From JANOXC01 sp031418215 (lineage in GTDB: Bacteria > Bacteroidota > Bacteroidia > AKYH767-A > OLB10): a stretch of DNA of 6,118 nucleotides. Positions 1-6,118 of the stretch are shown piece by piece (the stretch's first letter is position 1; every line of letters begins with the position of its first letter). A model generated the notes under the pieces. It saw only the letters and a program-made list of their open reading frames with translations, searched no databases and was not told the DNA's origin. Both the position numbers and the translations under genes were made by a program. Location of the stretch: NCBI GenBank assembly GCA_031418215.1, contig JANOXC010000166.1, forward strand, positions 1-6,118. The letters run 5' to 3'.

Positions 1-290
1 AGTTGCGGTAATTCATCCAGTTTGTATTTTCTGAGGTAATATCCCGTAGGAGTAATTCTGGAATCGCGCGTACCTACGGTTAACATTCCCTTAGCTTCAG
101 ATCCTGTGAACATGGTTCTGAATTTTAAAATATTAAAATCCCTGCCCTTCAACCCAACACGTACTTGCCTGAAAAATACAGGCCCTTTGCTTTCCAGCTT
201 GATGATTATTGAAATGATTATAAAAAACGGAGAAAGAAATGCCAACATCAACAAGGAAAAAATAAAATCAAAAATCCGTTTGGCTAACAT
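1..290 (-). CDS. Initiating sugar transferase (PglC/WcaJ-type monotopic phosphoglycosyl transferase), 5' part only
   Basis: This is the N-terminal 97 codons of a bacterial sugar transferase; the 3' end runs off the window. The family moves a sugar phosphate from a UDP-sugar to undecaprenyl phosphate at the cytoplasmic face of the inner membrane, the first step of polysaccharide assembly. Visible family marks are a hydrophobic N-terminal segment (about residues 6-30) broken by Ser20-Pro21, as in the re-entrant membrane helix of PglC; a KLESKGPVFFRQVRVG block (31-46); KFRTM (56-60); and LDELPQ (91-96), which carries the Asp92-Glu93 catalytic pair. The short N-terminus, starting directly with the re-entrant helix, fits the small PglC-like form and not the long WcaJ/WbaP form with extra membrane helices. 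The ATG at 290 is chosen because in-frame TAA stops lie four to five codons upstream and no other start fits. No Shine-Dalgarno sequence precedes it. The sugar specificity cannot be read from this fragment. Confidence 0.93.
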   Translation of the reverse strand, partial: MLAKRIFDFIFSLLMLAFLSPFFIIISIIIKLESKGPVFFRQVRVGLKGRDFNILKFRTMFTGSEAKGMLTVGTRDSRITPTGYYLRKYKLDELPQ

Positions 291-345
291 CGTGAAAACT
301 AATTATTACTGGTCAATGTTAAATTATTCCTTCTTATCTCTTTTT

Positions 346-375
346 ACTATCCGTAGCCAACCAGCGAAGGATAGT
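346..375. repeat. Inverted repeat (7-bp perfect arms) in the gap between aminotransferase and sugar transferase genes
   Basis: ACTATCC at 346-352 is the exact reverse complement of GGATAGT at 369-375, with 16 bases between. Inside the arms, T354-A367, G356-C365 and C357-G364 can also pair, leaving a small CAACCA loop. On the transcribed (minus) strand the hairpin is followed by an A-rich stretch and not a T run, so it does not look like an intrinsic terminator. It could be an RNA processing or stability element, or a small dispersed palindrome. The remaining bases before the sugar transferase start (345-291) are A/T-rich leader in which I see no clear promoter. Confidence 0.7.
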
Positions 376-435
376 GATTCTTGGTCCTTGATACTCAATA
401 CTCAATACTAATATCTCAATACTATTTACTATTTA
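373..435 (-). repeat. Degenerate 7-bp tandem repeat array (TATTGAG-like units) overlapping the 3' end of the aminotransferase gene
   Basis: Read on the minus strand from 435 down, the sequence divides into nine 7-base units: TAAATAG, TAAATAG, TATTGAG, ATATTAG, TATTGAG, TATTGAG, TATCAAG, GACCAAG and AATCACT. The shared pattern is roughly TANNNAG, and the last units are the most diverged. The first two units are coding: they supply the last codons and the TAG stop of the aminotransferase. The last unit shares three bases with the inverted repeat at 346-375. A 7-bp period does not keep a reading frame, and the TAA/TAG/TGA triplets in the units give stops in more than one frame. Confidence 0.75.
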
Positions 436-1645
436 TCACCTCCATCGCCGATTCACTCACTGCCTTACAAACCACAGCAATCATCTCATCCGTAAGATCA
501 TAAAACACAGGTAAAGATATTTCCCTGGAATAATTGTCATATGTAACTGGGTAATCTTTCATAGCATATCCGGCATTCTTATAATAGGTCAACATTGGCA
601 ATGGAATAAAATGAACATTGACTGATACTTCTTTATCAAATATTTTTTGAAGTATCTGATCTCTTTGTAATTCAGAAATATTTCTAATTCTTAGTTGATA
701 AAGATGGAAAGAAGATATGGAATTTGATTCGTCAATATAAAATGTAGGCAATTCAGCCCATTCAAATTTTTTGAAATAAGCTTGATAAGCTTCACAGATA
801 TGTTTCCGCTTTGGTAAAGTTTCTGATTCGTATCTTGATAATTCAACAAGTCCGATTGCAGCCATCAAGTCTGTCATGTTGCATTTATATCCTGCTTCAA
901 CAATATCATAGCGCCAGTTTCCTTTTTGCATTTTAGCCAATGCATCTTTGTTTTGGCCATGAAGCGTATAGATACATAAAAACTTATATATTTCTTCATT
1001 GTTGAATGGTGCAGGGAAGCAAAGAGCGATTGCGCCGCCCTCTGCAGTTGTCAGGTTCTTCACTGCATGAAAGGAAAATACCGAAGCATCTGCCCAATTA
1101 CCGGTTTTTTTGTTCTGATAGGTGGCACCTACAGAATGCGCAGCATCTGAAAGCACCATAATTCTTCCCAGATCTTCTTGTTTTTTATTGGTAGGGCTGA
1201 ATAACGATTTAATATTTGGTTTGTTGATGATGTCAAAGATTGCATTATAATTACAAGGCAACCCGCCTATATCAACAGGCATGATCACCTTTGTTTTTTT
1301 CGTAATGGCTTTTGCAATTTGATCAATGGCTATGTTGAAGTCATTTCCAGCATCCACTAAAACAGGTTTTGCGCCGCAATGCATAACCACATTTGCTGTC
1401 GCTGAGTAGGTATAAGCAGGTATAATCACTTCATCGCCTGGTCCAACTCCAAACCAACGCAACATAATTTCAAGTCCTGCTGTTGCGGAATTCAGACATA
1501 TAACATTTTCAACACCGCAAAAGGAAGCCAGTTCTTTTTCAAATTTTTTTGTACGCGGCCCGGTTGTAATCCATCCTGATTTTAAAGCAGCGGTAACTTC
1601 AGCAATAATTTTATCATCGATGCGGGGAGGGGAGAAGGGTATCAT
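422..1645 (-). CDS. DegT/DnrJ/EryC1/StrS family PLP-dependent sugar aminotransferase
   Basis: A 407-residue fold-type I aminotransferase that normally converts a nucleotide-linked keto-sugar to an amino-sugar in the cytoplasm, with glutamate as the usual amino donor. Visible marks are the N-terminal SGWITTGP block (23-30), NSATAGLE (52-59), GDEVIIPAYTYSATAN (70-85), SDAAHSVGA (166-174) with Asp167 expected to hold the PLP ring nitrogen, and SFHAVKNLTTAEGG (191-204) with Lys196 as the likely Schiff-base lysine. GYKCNMTDLMAAIGL (252-266) is also typical. The segment at about 140-162 is longer than in shorter family members, and the DAAHS/FSFHAVKNLTTAEGG wording suggests a polysaccharide-cluster subgroup. 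The ATG at 1645 lies 8 bp after the Wzy-like gene's stop with an A-rich spacer. The last residues (INSK) and the TAG stop fall in a 7-bp repeat array. With the PglC-like gene next, an amino-deoxy sugar as first residue of the repeat unit is plausible; the exact substrate is unknown. Confidence 0.93.
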   Translation of the reverse strand: MIPFSPPRIDDKIIAEVTAALKSGWITTGPRTKKFEKELASFCGVENVICLNSATAGLEIMLRWFGVGPGDEVIIPAYTYSATANVVMHCGAKPVLVDAGNDFNIAIDQIAKAITKKTKVIMPVDIGGLPCNYNAIFDIINKPNIKSLFSPTNKKQEDLGRIMVLSDAAHSVGATYQNKKTGNWADASVFSFHAVKNLTTAEGGAIALCFPAPFNNEEIYKFLCIYTLHGQNKDALAKMQKGNWRYDIVEAGYKCNMTDLMAAIGLVELSRYESETLPKRKHICEAYQAYFKKFEWAELPTFYIDESNSISSFHLYQLRIRNISELQRDQILQKIFDKEVSVNVHFIPLPMLTYYKNAGYAMKDYPVTYDNYSREISLPVFYDLTDEMIAVVCKAVSESAMEVINSK

Positions 1646-1653
1646 TCTTATTT

Positions 1654-2922
1654 TTAAATTACGGTTGTAATATTGTTTTGGTGTTGCTTTTCCATGGGTT
1701 GAATATTTCTTTTCAGGGAAGTATAGAAAAGAAGACTGAAGAAATTAAATAACAAAATTCCACTTTGAACTTCCAGTATTGATTCTGTAAGACAGTTAAA
1801 CAAAATAACAATTAGAAAACACATATACATCCATTCCATATTTCTGAAGGAGACATAGAGCTGCATACCAATACAAAGTAACAATAAAATCAATCCAACA
1901 GCTCCTAATGCGACACTGGTATGAAGAAACTGATTATGCGGATTCAGTCTTCTTTCAATTGCATATTGAAAATCATGTTTCACATACTGACTATATAGTT
2001 CGTCTTTTATATCACCCGTACCTGTTCCAACAATTGGGTTCTTTAAAATTACTTCAAGGGCTTCTTTCCAAAGTTCCGGTCGGGAAGTGGCACTGTTATA
2101 CTCTTTATTCGTTTCCGGTTTAATTTCTTCAAAATGTGTTACAGCAATCTCCACTTGTTCAATCCTGTTGTAAAAACCGTTGGTAATATAAAGCGCGGCA
2201 CTGCAAGTGGCAATGAATAGCAATGGATAAAGTATTCGTTTTTTCAATGGATCAGCAACTCCTGTTAAAAAGAGATAGATGGTGCATGTAAAAACAGTAG
2301 TAAAAATGGCCATTCTGGAACTCAGCATCATGATACTAGTAATGAGAAATAGAATACCGGTAAGAATTGCATATCGTGATTTAGCAGGTAAAGATTTTTG
2401 AAAAAAACTTAGCAATAAGATTATTGCAACATTCAAATACATTGCCAAGTAAGTGGGGTGAACAAACCTGCTTAATCCACTGTAAAAAAATGAAAGTATA
2501 ACCTTGTTGCTTTGAAAATCTATAAAGGCTTTAACTAAAAGGTAAATGCAAAGTAAGATACAGCCGCTAACAAATGCGATGAATACATTTTTTCGAATAG
2601 AGGGAGTAATTATATAGGATGAAAATAGCAATGGAAATACCAGGTAACTTAATTTCGTTTCCATATCCTTGAAACCATACGCTAAATTGCTGCTCCATAA
2701 CATCCCGGCTAAATGCCAGACATAAAAACCTATGAACAACAAAAGGACAGGTGATTTAGCTAAATCTAATAGAATCTTCTTGTTATATTCAATTATTACA
2801 ACGGTAAGCAGTAATATTAAAACGAAAACAGCAATTGAAACTTTTAGGATAATTAAAAATGCAAAAGCACAAATCAGAAATTCTCTAAGTTTAGGTAAGT
2901 AGGCTTTTACAGATTGGGACAC
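1654..2922 (-). CDS. O-antigen polymerase/ligase family membrane protein (Wzy_C type)
   Basis: A 422-residue polytopic membrane protein with about ten or more hydrophobic segments (for example near 14-45, 57-75, 112-132, 157-174, 184-200, 204-221, 230-247, 334-357, 364-378 and 386-402) and one large soluble loop at about 247-333, expected in the periplasm. Loop and helix-edge marks fit the Wzy/WaaL superfamily: HPTYLAMY (155-162), SSRMA (201-205), SRPELWKEAL (280-289), NPIVGTGTGD (295-304) and NPHNQFLH (327-334). Such proteins either polymerise undecaprenyl-linked repeat units or ligate glycan to an acceptor; sequence alone does not decide which. Its place among glycosyltransferase genes favours a polymerase. 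The start is GTG at 2922: an in-frame TAA lies five codons upstream, and the next Met is at residue 74, inside the membrane region. It follows the GT2 stop by 7 bp and precedes the aminotransferase start by 8 bp. Confidence 0.88.
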   Translation of the reverse strand: MSQSVKAYLPKLREFLICAFAFLIILKVSIAVFVLILLLTVVIIEYNKKILLDLAKSPVLLLFIGFYVWHLAGMLWSSNLAYGFKDMETKLSYLVFPLLFSSYIITPSIRKNVFIAFVSGCILLCIYLLVKAFIDFQSNKVILSFFYSGLSRFVHPTYLAMYLNVAIILLLSFFQKSLPAKSRYAILTGILFLITSIMMLSSRMAIFTTVFTCTIYLFLTGVADPLKKRILYPLLFIATCSAALYITNGFYNRIEQVEIAVTHFEEIKPETNKEYNSATSRPELWKEALEVILKNPIVGTGTGDIKDELYSQYVKHDFQYAIERRLNPHNQFLHTSVALGAVGLILLLLCIGMQLYVSFRNMEWMYMCFLIVILFNCLTESILEVQSGILLFNFFSLLFYTSLKRNIQPMEKQHQNNITTVI

Positions 2923-2929
2923 GAATAAT

Positions 2930-3880
2930 TTATTTTAAAGTTTTTACTAATCCTGCAATAAATCCTGCGCCATAAGTTATATGGAGAAGTGTATATATAG
3001 CACAACAATAAAATTTTTGTTTTACTGATAGGGTATTTATAAAACTAAAGTAACCCAATGCGCAAAGGTAAATCATTAATAAGCTTAATGAAAATAGGCC
3101 TAATAGATTGTACAGAGCAGGAAGCAGTAAAATATAAAGCACAAAGAATGCCGGTACCAGGTGTCGTAATTTGATTCCGGAACGAACCTTTTTCAGTACT
3201 AGCGGCTTATAAAGCCCGTATTGTAAATACTGTTTGGCTAATGATTTAAGTGATTCACGTACATAATAAGTGCATCCCATTTCAGGAACCATTAAAATCC
3301 GGTAACCATGTTGATTTAAGCGATAATGAAACTCATCATCCTGGTTACGGATTAACTGTTCATCCATTAAACCCACTTTTTCAAAAACTGTTCTTTTATA
3401 AACAGCAAAGGCTACACTTTGAACAAATCGTCTTTCTTTTGATGTTCTGAATTCTGTATCTCCAACTCCGAACTTTGTACTCATACAATAGGCAATAGCT
3501 TTTCCTAAAGAAGTTTTCCCGGCCTGATGCAAGGGGCCGCCAACTACATCTGTTTCATCTGCATCAAGGATACGAGCAGCCATGCTGAAGTAATTAATCG
3601 GATAAATTGCATGGGCACCAATGAAGGCAATATACTTTCCTGTACTTGCTGAGTAAGCCTTGTTGAATCCGTGACTGGTATAGCGTTGTGGATTATCAAT
3701 AATTTTTATGATTGGGTATTTGACACTCCATTCTTTTAATTTATCTGAAGTCCCGTCATTCGAAGCGCCATCCACCAACAATATTTCCTTTGAAGCAACA
3801 TCGACAGAAATCAATGAAGTCAATAAATTATCAATATAATTGATTTCATTGAAAACGGGAACGATGATAGATAACTCCAT
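2930..3880 (-). CDS. ExoA-like GT2 glycosyltransferase with C-terminal membrane segments
   Basis: A 316-residue family 2 glycosyltransferase expected to add a sugar from a nucleotide donor to the growing lipid-linked oligosaccharide at the inner membrane. The N-terminal GT-A fold shows SIIVPVFNE (4-12) and LLVDGASNDGT (34-44) with Asp37. The central part reads like succinoglycan ExoA relatives: AHAIYP (89-94), DVVGGP (111-116), AVYKRTVFEKVG (159-170) and RNQDDEFHYRL (178-188), whose acidic residues 181-183 are likely catalytic. The C-terminus has three hydrophobic segments (about 241-262, 263-281, 290-312), also usual in ExoA-like enzymes. One oddity is Gly88, where ExoA-like proteins that I recall have Asp in a DAHA motif, normally part of the metal/donor site. 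The ATG at 3880 begins 7 bp after the preceding GT4 stop and gives the expected short N-terminus. The sugar transferred cannot be inferred. Confidence 0.92.
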   Translation of the reverse strand: MELSIIVPVFNEINYIDNLLTSLISVDVASKEILLVDGASNDGTSDKLKEWSVKYPIIKIIDNPQRYTSHGFNKAYSASTGKYIAFIGAHAIYPINYFSMAARILDADETDVVGGPLHQAGKTSLGKAIAYCMSTKFGVGDTEFRTSKERRFVQSVAFAVYKRTVFEKVGLMDEQLIRNQDDEFHYRLNQHGYRILMVPEMGCTYYVRESLKSLAKQYLQYGLYKPLVLKKVRSGIKLRHLVPAFFVLYILLLPALYNLLGLFSLSLLMIYLCALGYFSFINTLSVKQKFYCCAIYTLLHITYGAGFIAGLVKTLK

Positions 3881-3887
3881 TCTGATT

Positions 3888-4979
3888 TTAAAGGTTTGTA
3901 TAAGTGCTGATCATTTTACTGATGTTCATTTCCCAATCATATAATTCCAATACCATTTTTCTGCCATTTGCACCAAATGTTTTTCTGAGATTTTTATCAA
4001 GTAGTAAAGTTTCAATTGCTGATGCAGTTGCTTTGGCATTGGAGGGTTCAATAATAAAACCTGTTTCACCATCCCTGACAACTTCCGGCAAGCCACCAAC
4101 ATTGGAGACTACAACAGGTTTTTCACATGCAGAGGCTTCAAGAACAGCAACACCAAAACTTTCGCTAAGAGAGACTGCAACATATATATCAATTAAACGA
4201 TGATAATTTGCAACTTCAGAATAGGGAATAAGGCCTGTAAATGTAACATCATCTGTTAATCCCAATTGCATAGCTAATTGCTTGTACTCTTTTTCTTTGG
4301 TGCCGCCGCCTACCAAAAGCAACTTCAATTTATTGTTCGGAAATTTATCTTTTAAAATTTTGAAGGCCTCGATTAAATATCGAATGCCATATATTTCTTC
4401 CAGTGATTTGATGGTTCCAATAACTACTTCTTCTTTCTCTTCTGATTGGACCGGTTTAAAAAGCATGGTGTCAATTCCAAATGGAATTACTTCAACCGGT
4501 TTGTTGGAATAAAGAGCAATTTCTTTTTTCATCACCTGACTGGTTGAAAGAATTTTATCAGCTCTCTTAAGGTTGAATTTTAAGATGAATTTATTAAACA
4601 GGTTTTGTCTTGGGAAATCAAATATATCGCTGCCCCAAGCTGAAATCAGGAAAGGATGAAACTTACTGAGGGCACCAATTAAACCGTAGCTACTTGCATA
4701 ATGCGAATGAACAATATCAGGGTTGAATTTTGCAATTGTTTTCTTTAGGGAAGGAAGTACTCTTAAAAAGGAGAATTTTAGAAATGATTTTTTATGAAAT
4801 TGTTTTTGTTCAAATCCTAAAGAATGAAAAACTTCTAAATTGGGTAATTGTTTATACCATTCTGTCTTGGGCACGCTTATTGAAAACAATCCAATGTAAA
4901 AACCTTTCTGCAGTAAGGAGGTAACCCATTTTTGTGTATGTGCAGAATTGATATCGGAAAGTATTAGTATGCGCTTCAA
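3888..4979 (-). CDS. GT4-family glycosyltransferase (GT-B fold)
   Basis: A 363-residue, full-length family 4 retaining glycosyltransferase, cytoplasmic or membrane-peripheral. The N-terminal Rossmann domain starts with KRILILSDINSAHTQKW (2-18). HSHYASSYG (91-99), with His93 in the expected acceptor-side position, SAWGSDI (113-119) and VIPFGID (164-170) follow. The C-terminal donor domain begins near VIGTIKSLEEIYGIRYLI (186-203) and contains the EX7E motif ESFGVAVLE (Glu273 and Glu281), then GGLPEVVRDGETGFI (295-309). The start is a TTG codon at 4979: an in-frame TAA lies two codons upstream, no ATG is available nearby, and KRILILSD is a natural N-terminus. The start overlaps the preceding GT2 stop as TTGA (4979-4976), suggesting translational coupling. 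It is one of four glycosyltransferases here, each probably adding one sugar of the repeat unit; donor and linkage are not predictable. Confidence 0.93.
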   Translation of the reverse strand: MKRILILSDINSAHTQKWVTSLLQKGFYIGLFSISVPKTEWYKQLPNLEVFHSLGFEQKQFHKKSFLKFSFLRVLPSLKKTIAKFNPDIVHSHYASSYGLIGALSKFHPFLISAWGSDIFDFPRQNLFNKFILKFNLKRADKILSTSQVMKKEIALYSNKPVEVIPFGIDTMLFKPVQSEEKEEVVIGTIKSLEEIYGIRYLIEAFKILKDKFPNNKLKLLLVGGGTKEKEYKQLAMQLGLTDDVTFTGLIPYSEVANYHRLIDIYVAVSLSESFGVAVLEASACEKPVVVSNVGGLPEVVRDGETGFIIEPSNAKATASAIETLLLDKNLRKTFGANGRKMVLELYDWEMNISKMISTYTNL

Positions 4980-5737
4980 CGGTTAGGGAATAACTGATGT
5001 TTAAACAATCTTATTTTTAAAAAAGAAGTTAAAAAACTGAATGGAGTTCTTCCATATTTTTTACTGATCTGCAATTGCTCCCTTAAAAATATTGGTATGA
5101 TAGATCCCGTTTTTGAGTCTGAATAATATCTGAAACTGGCTAACGGAAAATCGCAGCAGTAAAATTTTGCATTATTCCATAGGCATCTTAGAATATATTC
5201 ATAATCAAAGCAACAACGGTACGCACTTAATAAGCCAATTTTATTGGTAAATTCAGTCCTGAAGAAGGAGCCGGGCTGGTAAATACCGGGATTTCGGTGA
5301 ACCATAGTTCTTAATTTTAACGATGTGGCTTTCTTTTCAAAGAGAAATTTTCCTGACTCATCAATATATTTGATACCGCCATATATATAATCTATGGATG
5401 GATTGTTTTTGAGAATTCCCACTGCTCTAAAAAAGCTATCAATATCAATATAATCATCAGTGTTTAACCAGGTCCAGTAATCACCTTTGCACAATGAAAT
5501 ACCTTTATTGATGGCATCATATTGTCCTTTGTCTTGTTGAATTTCCAATAAATCAATAATTGGCTTAAATTCTGAAATGATTTGCTGAACAGCTCCATTG
5601 GATTGATTATCAAAAAGCAGTATTTCAATTGTAATCCCTTTTTCTGAAGCTTTTTGTTTAAGTTTTTTTAAATTTAATAAGGTGCCACGAATATGATCTT
5701 CCTGGTTGTAAGAGGGAACTATAATGGAGAAGATCAT
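4976..5737 (-). CDS. GT2 glycosyltransferase, WfgS/WcaA-like
   Basis: A 253-residue GT-A fold family 2 glycosyltransferase, probably cytoplasmic and acting on the lipid-linked repeat unit. Numbered from the ATG at 5737, it shows SIIVPSYNQ (4-12), ILLFDNQSN (39-47, with Asp43 of the nucleotide site), DKGQYDAINKG (69-79), and WLNTDDY (90-96), whose Asp94-Asp95 pair is the likely metal-binding DXD equivalent. FDYEY (177-181) sits where the acceptor-side acidic residues are expected. The D-x-G-x-Y-D-A-x-N-K-G plus LN(S/T)DD pattern is typical of WfgS-like enzymes of O-antigen clusters. No membrane segment is evident. A TTG at 5746 would add three residues and overlap the upstream gene's TGA as TTGA. 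I prefer the ATG because it gives the usual N-terminus right before the first beta strand, but the TTG is possible since the next gene truly uses such a TTGA overlap. Confidence 0.9.
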   Translation of the reverse strand: MIFSIIVPSYNQEDHIRGTLLNLKKLKQKASEKGITIEILLFDNQSNGAVQQIISEFKPIIDLLEIQQDKGQYDAINKGISLCKGDYWTWLNTDDYIDIDSFFRAVGILKNNPSIDYIYGGIKYIDESGKFLFEKKATSLKLRTMVHRNPGIYQPGSFFRTEFTNKIGLLSAYRCCFDYEYILRCLWNNAKFYCCDFPLASFRYYSDSKTGSIIPIFLREQLQISKKYGRTPFSFLTSFLKIRLFKHQLFPNR

Positions 5738-5742
5738 ATGTT

Positions 5743-6118
5743 TCAAAATATCTGGTCATTTTGACCCCAGGTTGACCGTATTGACTTTAGTTTGATAAAG
5801 TTCAGCTCCATCGACTTGATTGTTGAGCGGGAATTGAAAATGGAGTTCTTTAGTACAGCATTTGCTTTTTGTAGTAATTCTTCCCTGTTTTCTTTCTTAA
5901 TTATTTTTTTCATGTATGTAAGAATGGCTTGGTGATCTAACGGATCAAAATAGTAAGCGCCATCCTGCATTATTTCACGGTGACCTTTTATATTAGAACA
6001 TAAAACAGGACAATTAAGTTCACTGGCTTCTATTAGTGGCATGTTTGTAGGTCCTAAAAACGAAGGCATCACCATTGCCGTAGCATTTTTATATAAGGTA
6101 TATAAAGTCTCATTATTG
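5743..6118 (-). CDS. GT4-like glycosyltransferase, C-terminal part only (5' end outside window)
   Basis: The open frame extends to the window edge, giving the last 124 residues of a GT-B glycosyltransferase; Met codons near 6075 are internal, since the upstream residues (ETLYTLYKNATA) belong to the family's pre-motif helix. The visible piece is the C-terminal nucleotide-sugar domain: VMPSFLGPTNMPLIEA, then CPVLCSNIKGHREIMQDGA and YYFDPLD, matching the pattern PS..G..N.P..EA...PV..S...G..E...DGA..FDP. The second Glu of the EX7E motif (in LIEA) is present, but the position of the first Glu is Gly (FLGPTN). This GPTN form resembles a known GT4 variant, so the enzyme need not be inactive. It ends with TGA at 5745-5743, 5 bp before the ATG of the following GT2 gene, and is the most upstream gene seen of the apparent operon. 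Confidence 0.88.
   Translation of the reverse strand, partial: NNETLYTLYKNATAMVMPSFLGPTNMPLIEASELNCPVLCSNIKGHREIMQDGAYYFDPLDHQAILTYMKKIIKKENREELLQKANAVLKNSIFNSRSTIKSMELNFIKLKSIRSTWGQNDQIF

Noticed and set aside
291..302. TAGTTTTC (302-295 on the minus strand region) as a Bacteroidota -7 box (TANNTTTG) for the sugar transferase
   Set aside because: It would put the transcription start at about the ATG, its last base differs from the consensus, and no TTG lies at the expected distance upstream.
346..375. Inverted repeat as an intrinsic terminator after the aminotransferase gene
   Set aside because: On the transcribed strand it is followed by A residues and not a T run. The T run lies on the other side, and no plus-strand gene reads into it.
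106..411. A 101-codon open frame on the plus strand
   Set aside because: It lies antisense to the clear sugar transferase gene and crosses the repeat array and hairpin; the protein has no recognisable domain.
346..435. CRISPR array
   Set aside because: The units are 7 bp, contiguous and diverging, with no spacers and no cas genes nearby.
3904..4203. A 99-codon plus-strand open frame, and the similar ones at 1908-2123, 3250-3450, 4282-4512 and 4730-4924
   Set aside because: All are fully antisense to strongly supported glycosyltransferase or Wzy-like genes and show no domain or start context of their own.
5743..6075. A small complete gene starting at ATG 6075
   Set aside because: The frame stays open to the window edge and the upstream residues fit the GT4 fold, so this is the tail of a larger gene.

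Overview
The window is a compact, AT-rich stretch of a surface-polysaccharide (O-antigen, capsule or exopolysaccharide) biosynthesis locus. Every gene I can support lies on the minus strand, so transcription runs from high to low coordinates. The organism looks like a member of the Bacteroidota. The reasons are low GC, the near absence of Shine-Dalgarno sequences, short A/T-rich spacers between genes, and protein styles common in that phylum. This assignment is an inference from style; there is no rRNA or other phylogenetic marker in the window.

In transcription order the genes are: the 3' part of a GT4-like glycosyltransferase (6118-5743, 5' end outside the window), a WfgS/WcaA-like GT2 glycosyltransferase (5737-4976), a full GT4 glycosyltransferase (4979-3888), an ExoA-like membrane-anchored GT2 glycosyltransferase (3880-2930), a Wzy/WaaL-type O-antigen polymerase/ligase membrane protein (2922-1654), a DegT/DnrJ/EryC1/StrS sugar aminotransferase (1645-422), and the 5' part of a PglC/WcaJ-type initiating phosphoglycosyl transferase (290-1, 3' end outside). 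The first six are nearly contiguous (a 4-bp overlap or 5-8 bp gaps), as expected of one transcription unit. A 131-bp gap separates the aminotransferase from the phosphoglycosyl transferase.

A plausible joint role is as follows. The aminotransferase makes an amino-sugar nucleotide. The phosphoglycosyl transferase loads the first sugar phosphate onto undecaprenyl phosphate. The four glycosyltransferases extend the repeat unit at the cytoplasmic face, and the Wzy-like protein polymerises or ligates the flipped product. No flippase (Wzx) or chain-length regulator is visible here; they may lie outside the window.

The one feature that ordinary genes do not explain is in the 131-bp gap. A degenerate 7-bp tandem repeat (TATTGAG-like units) begins inside the last codons of the aminotransferase gene and runs straight into a 7-bp perfect inverted repeat. 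I see no CRISPR array, tRNA, transposase or convincing new system; the coding content is an ordinary polysaccharide cluster.
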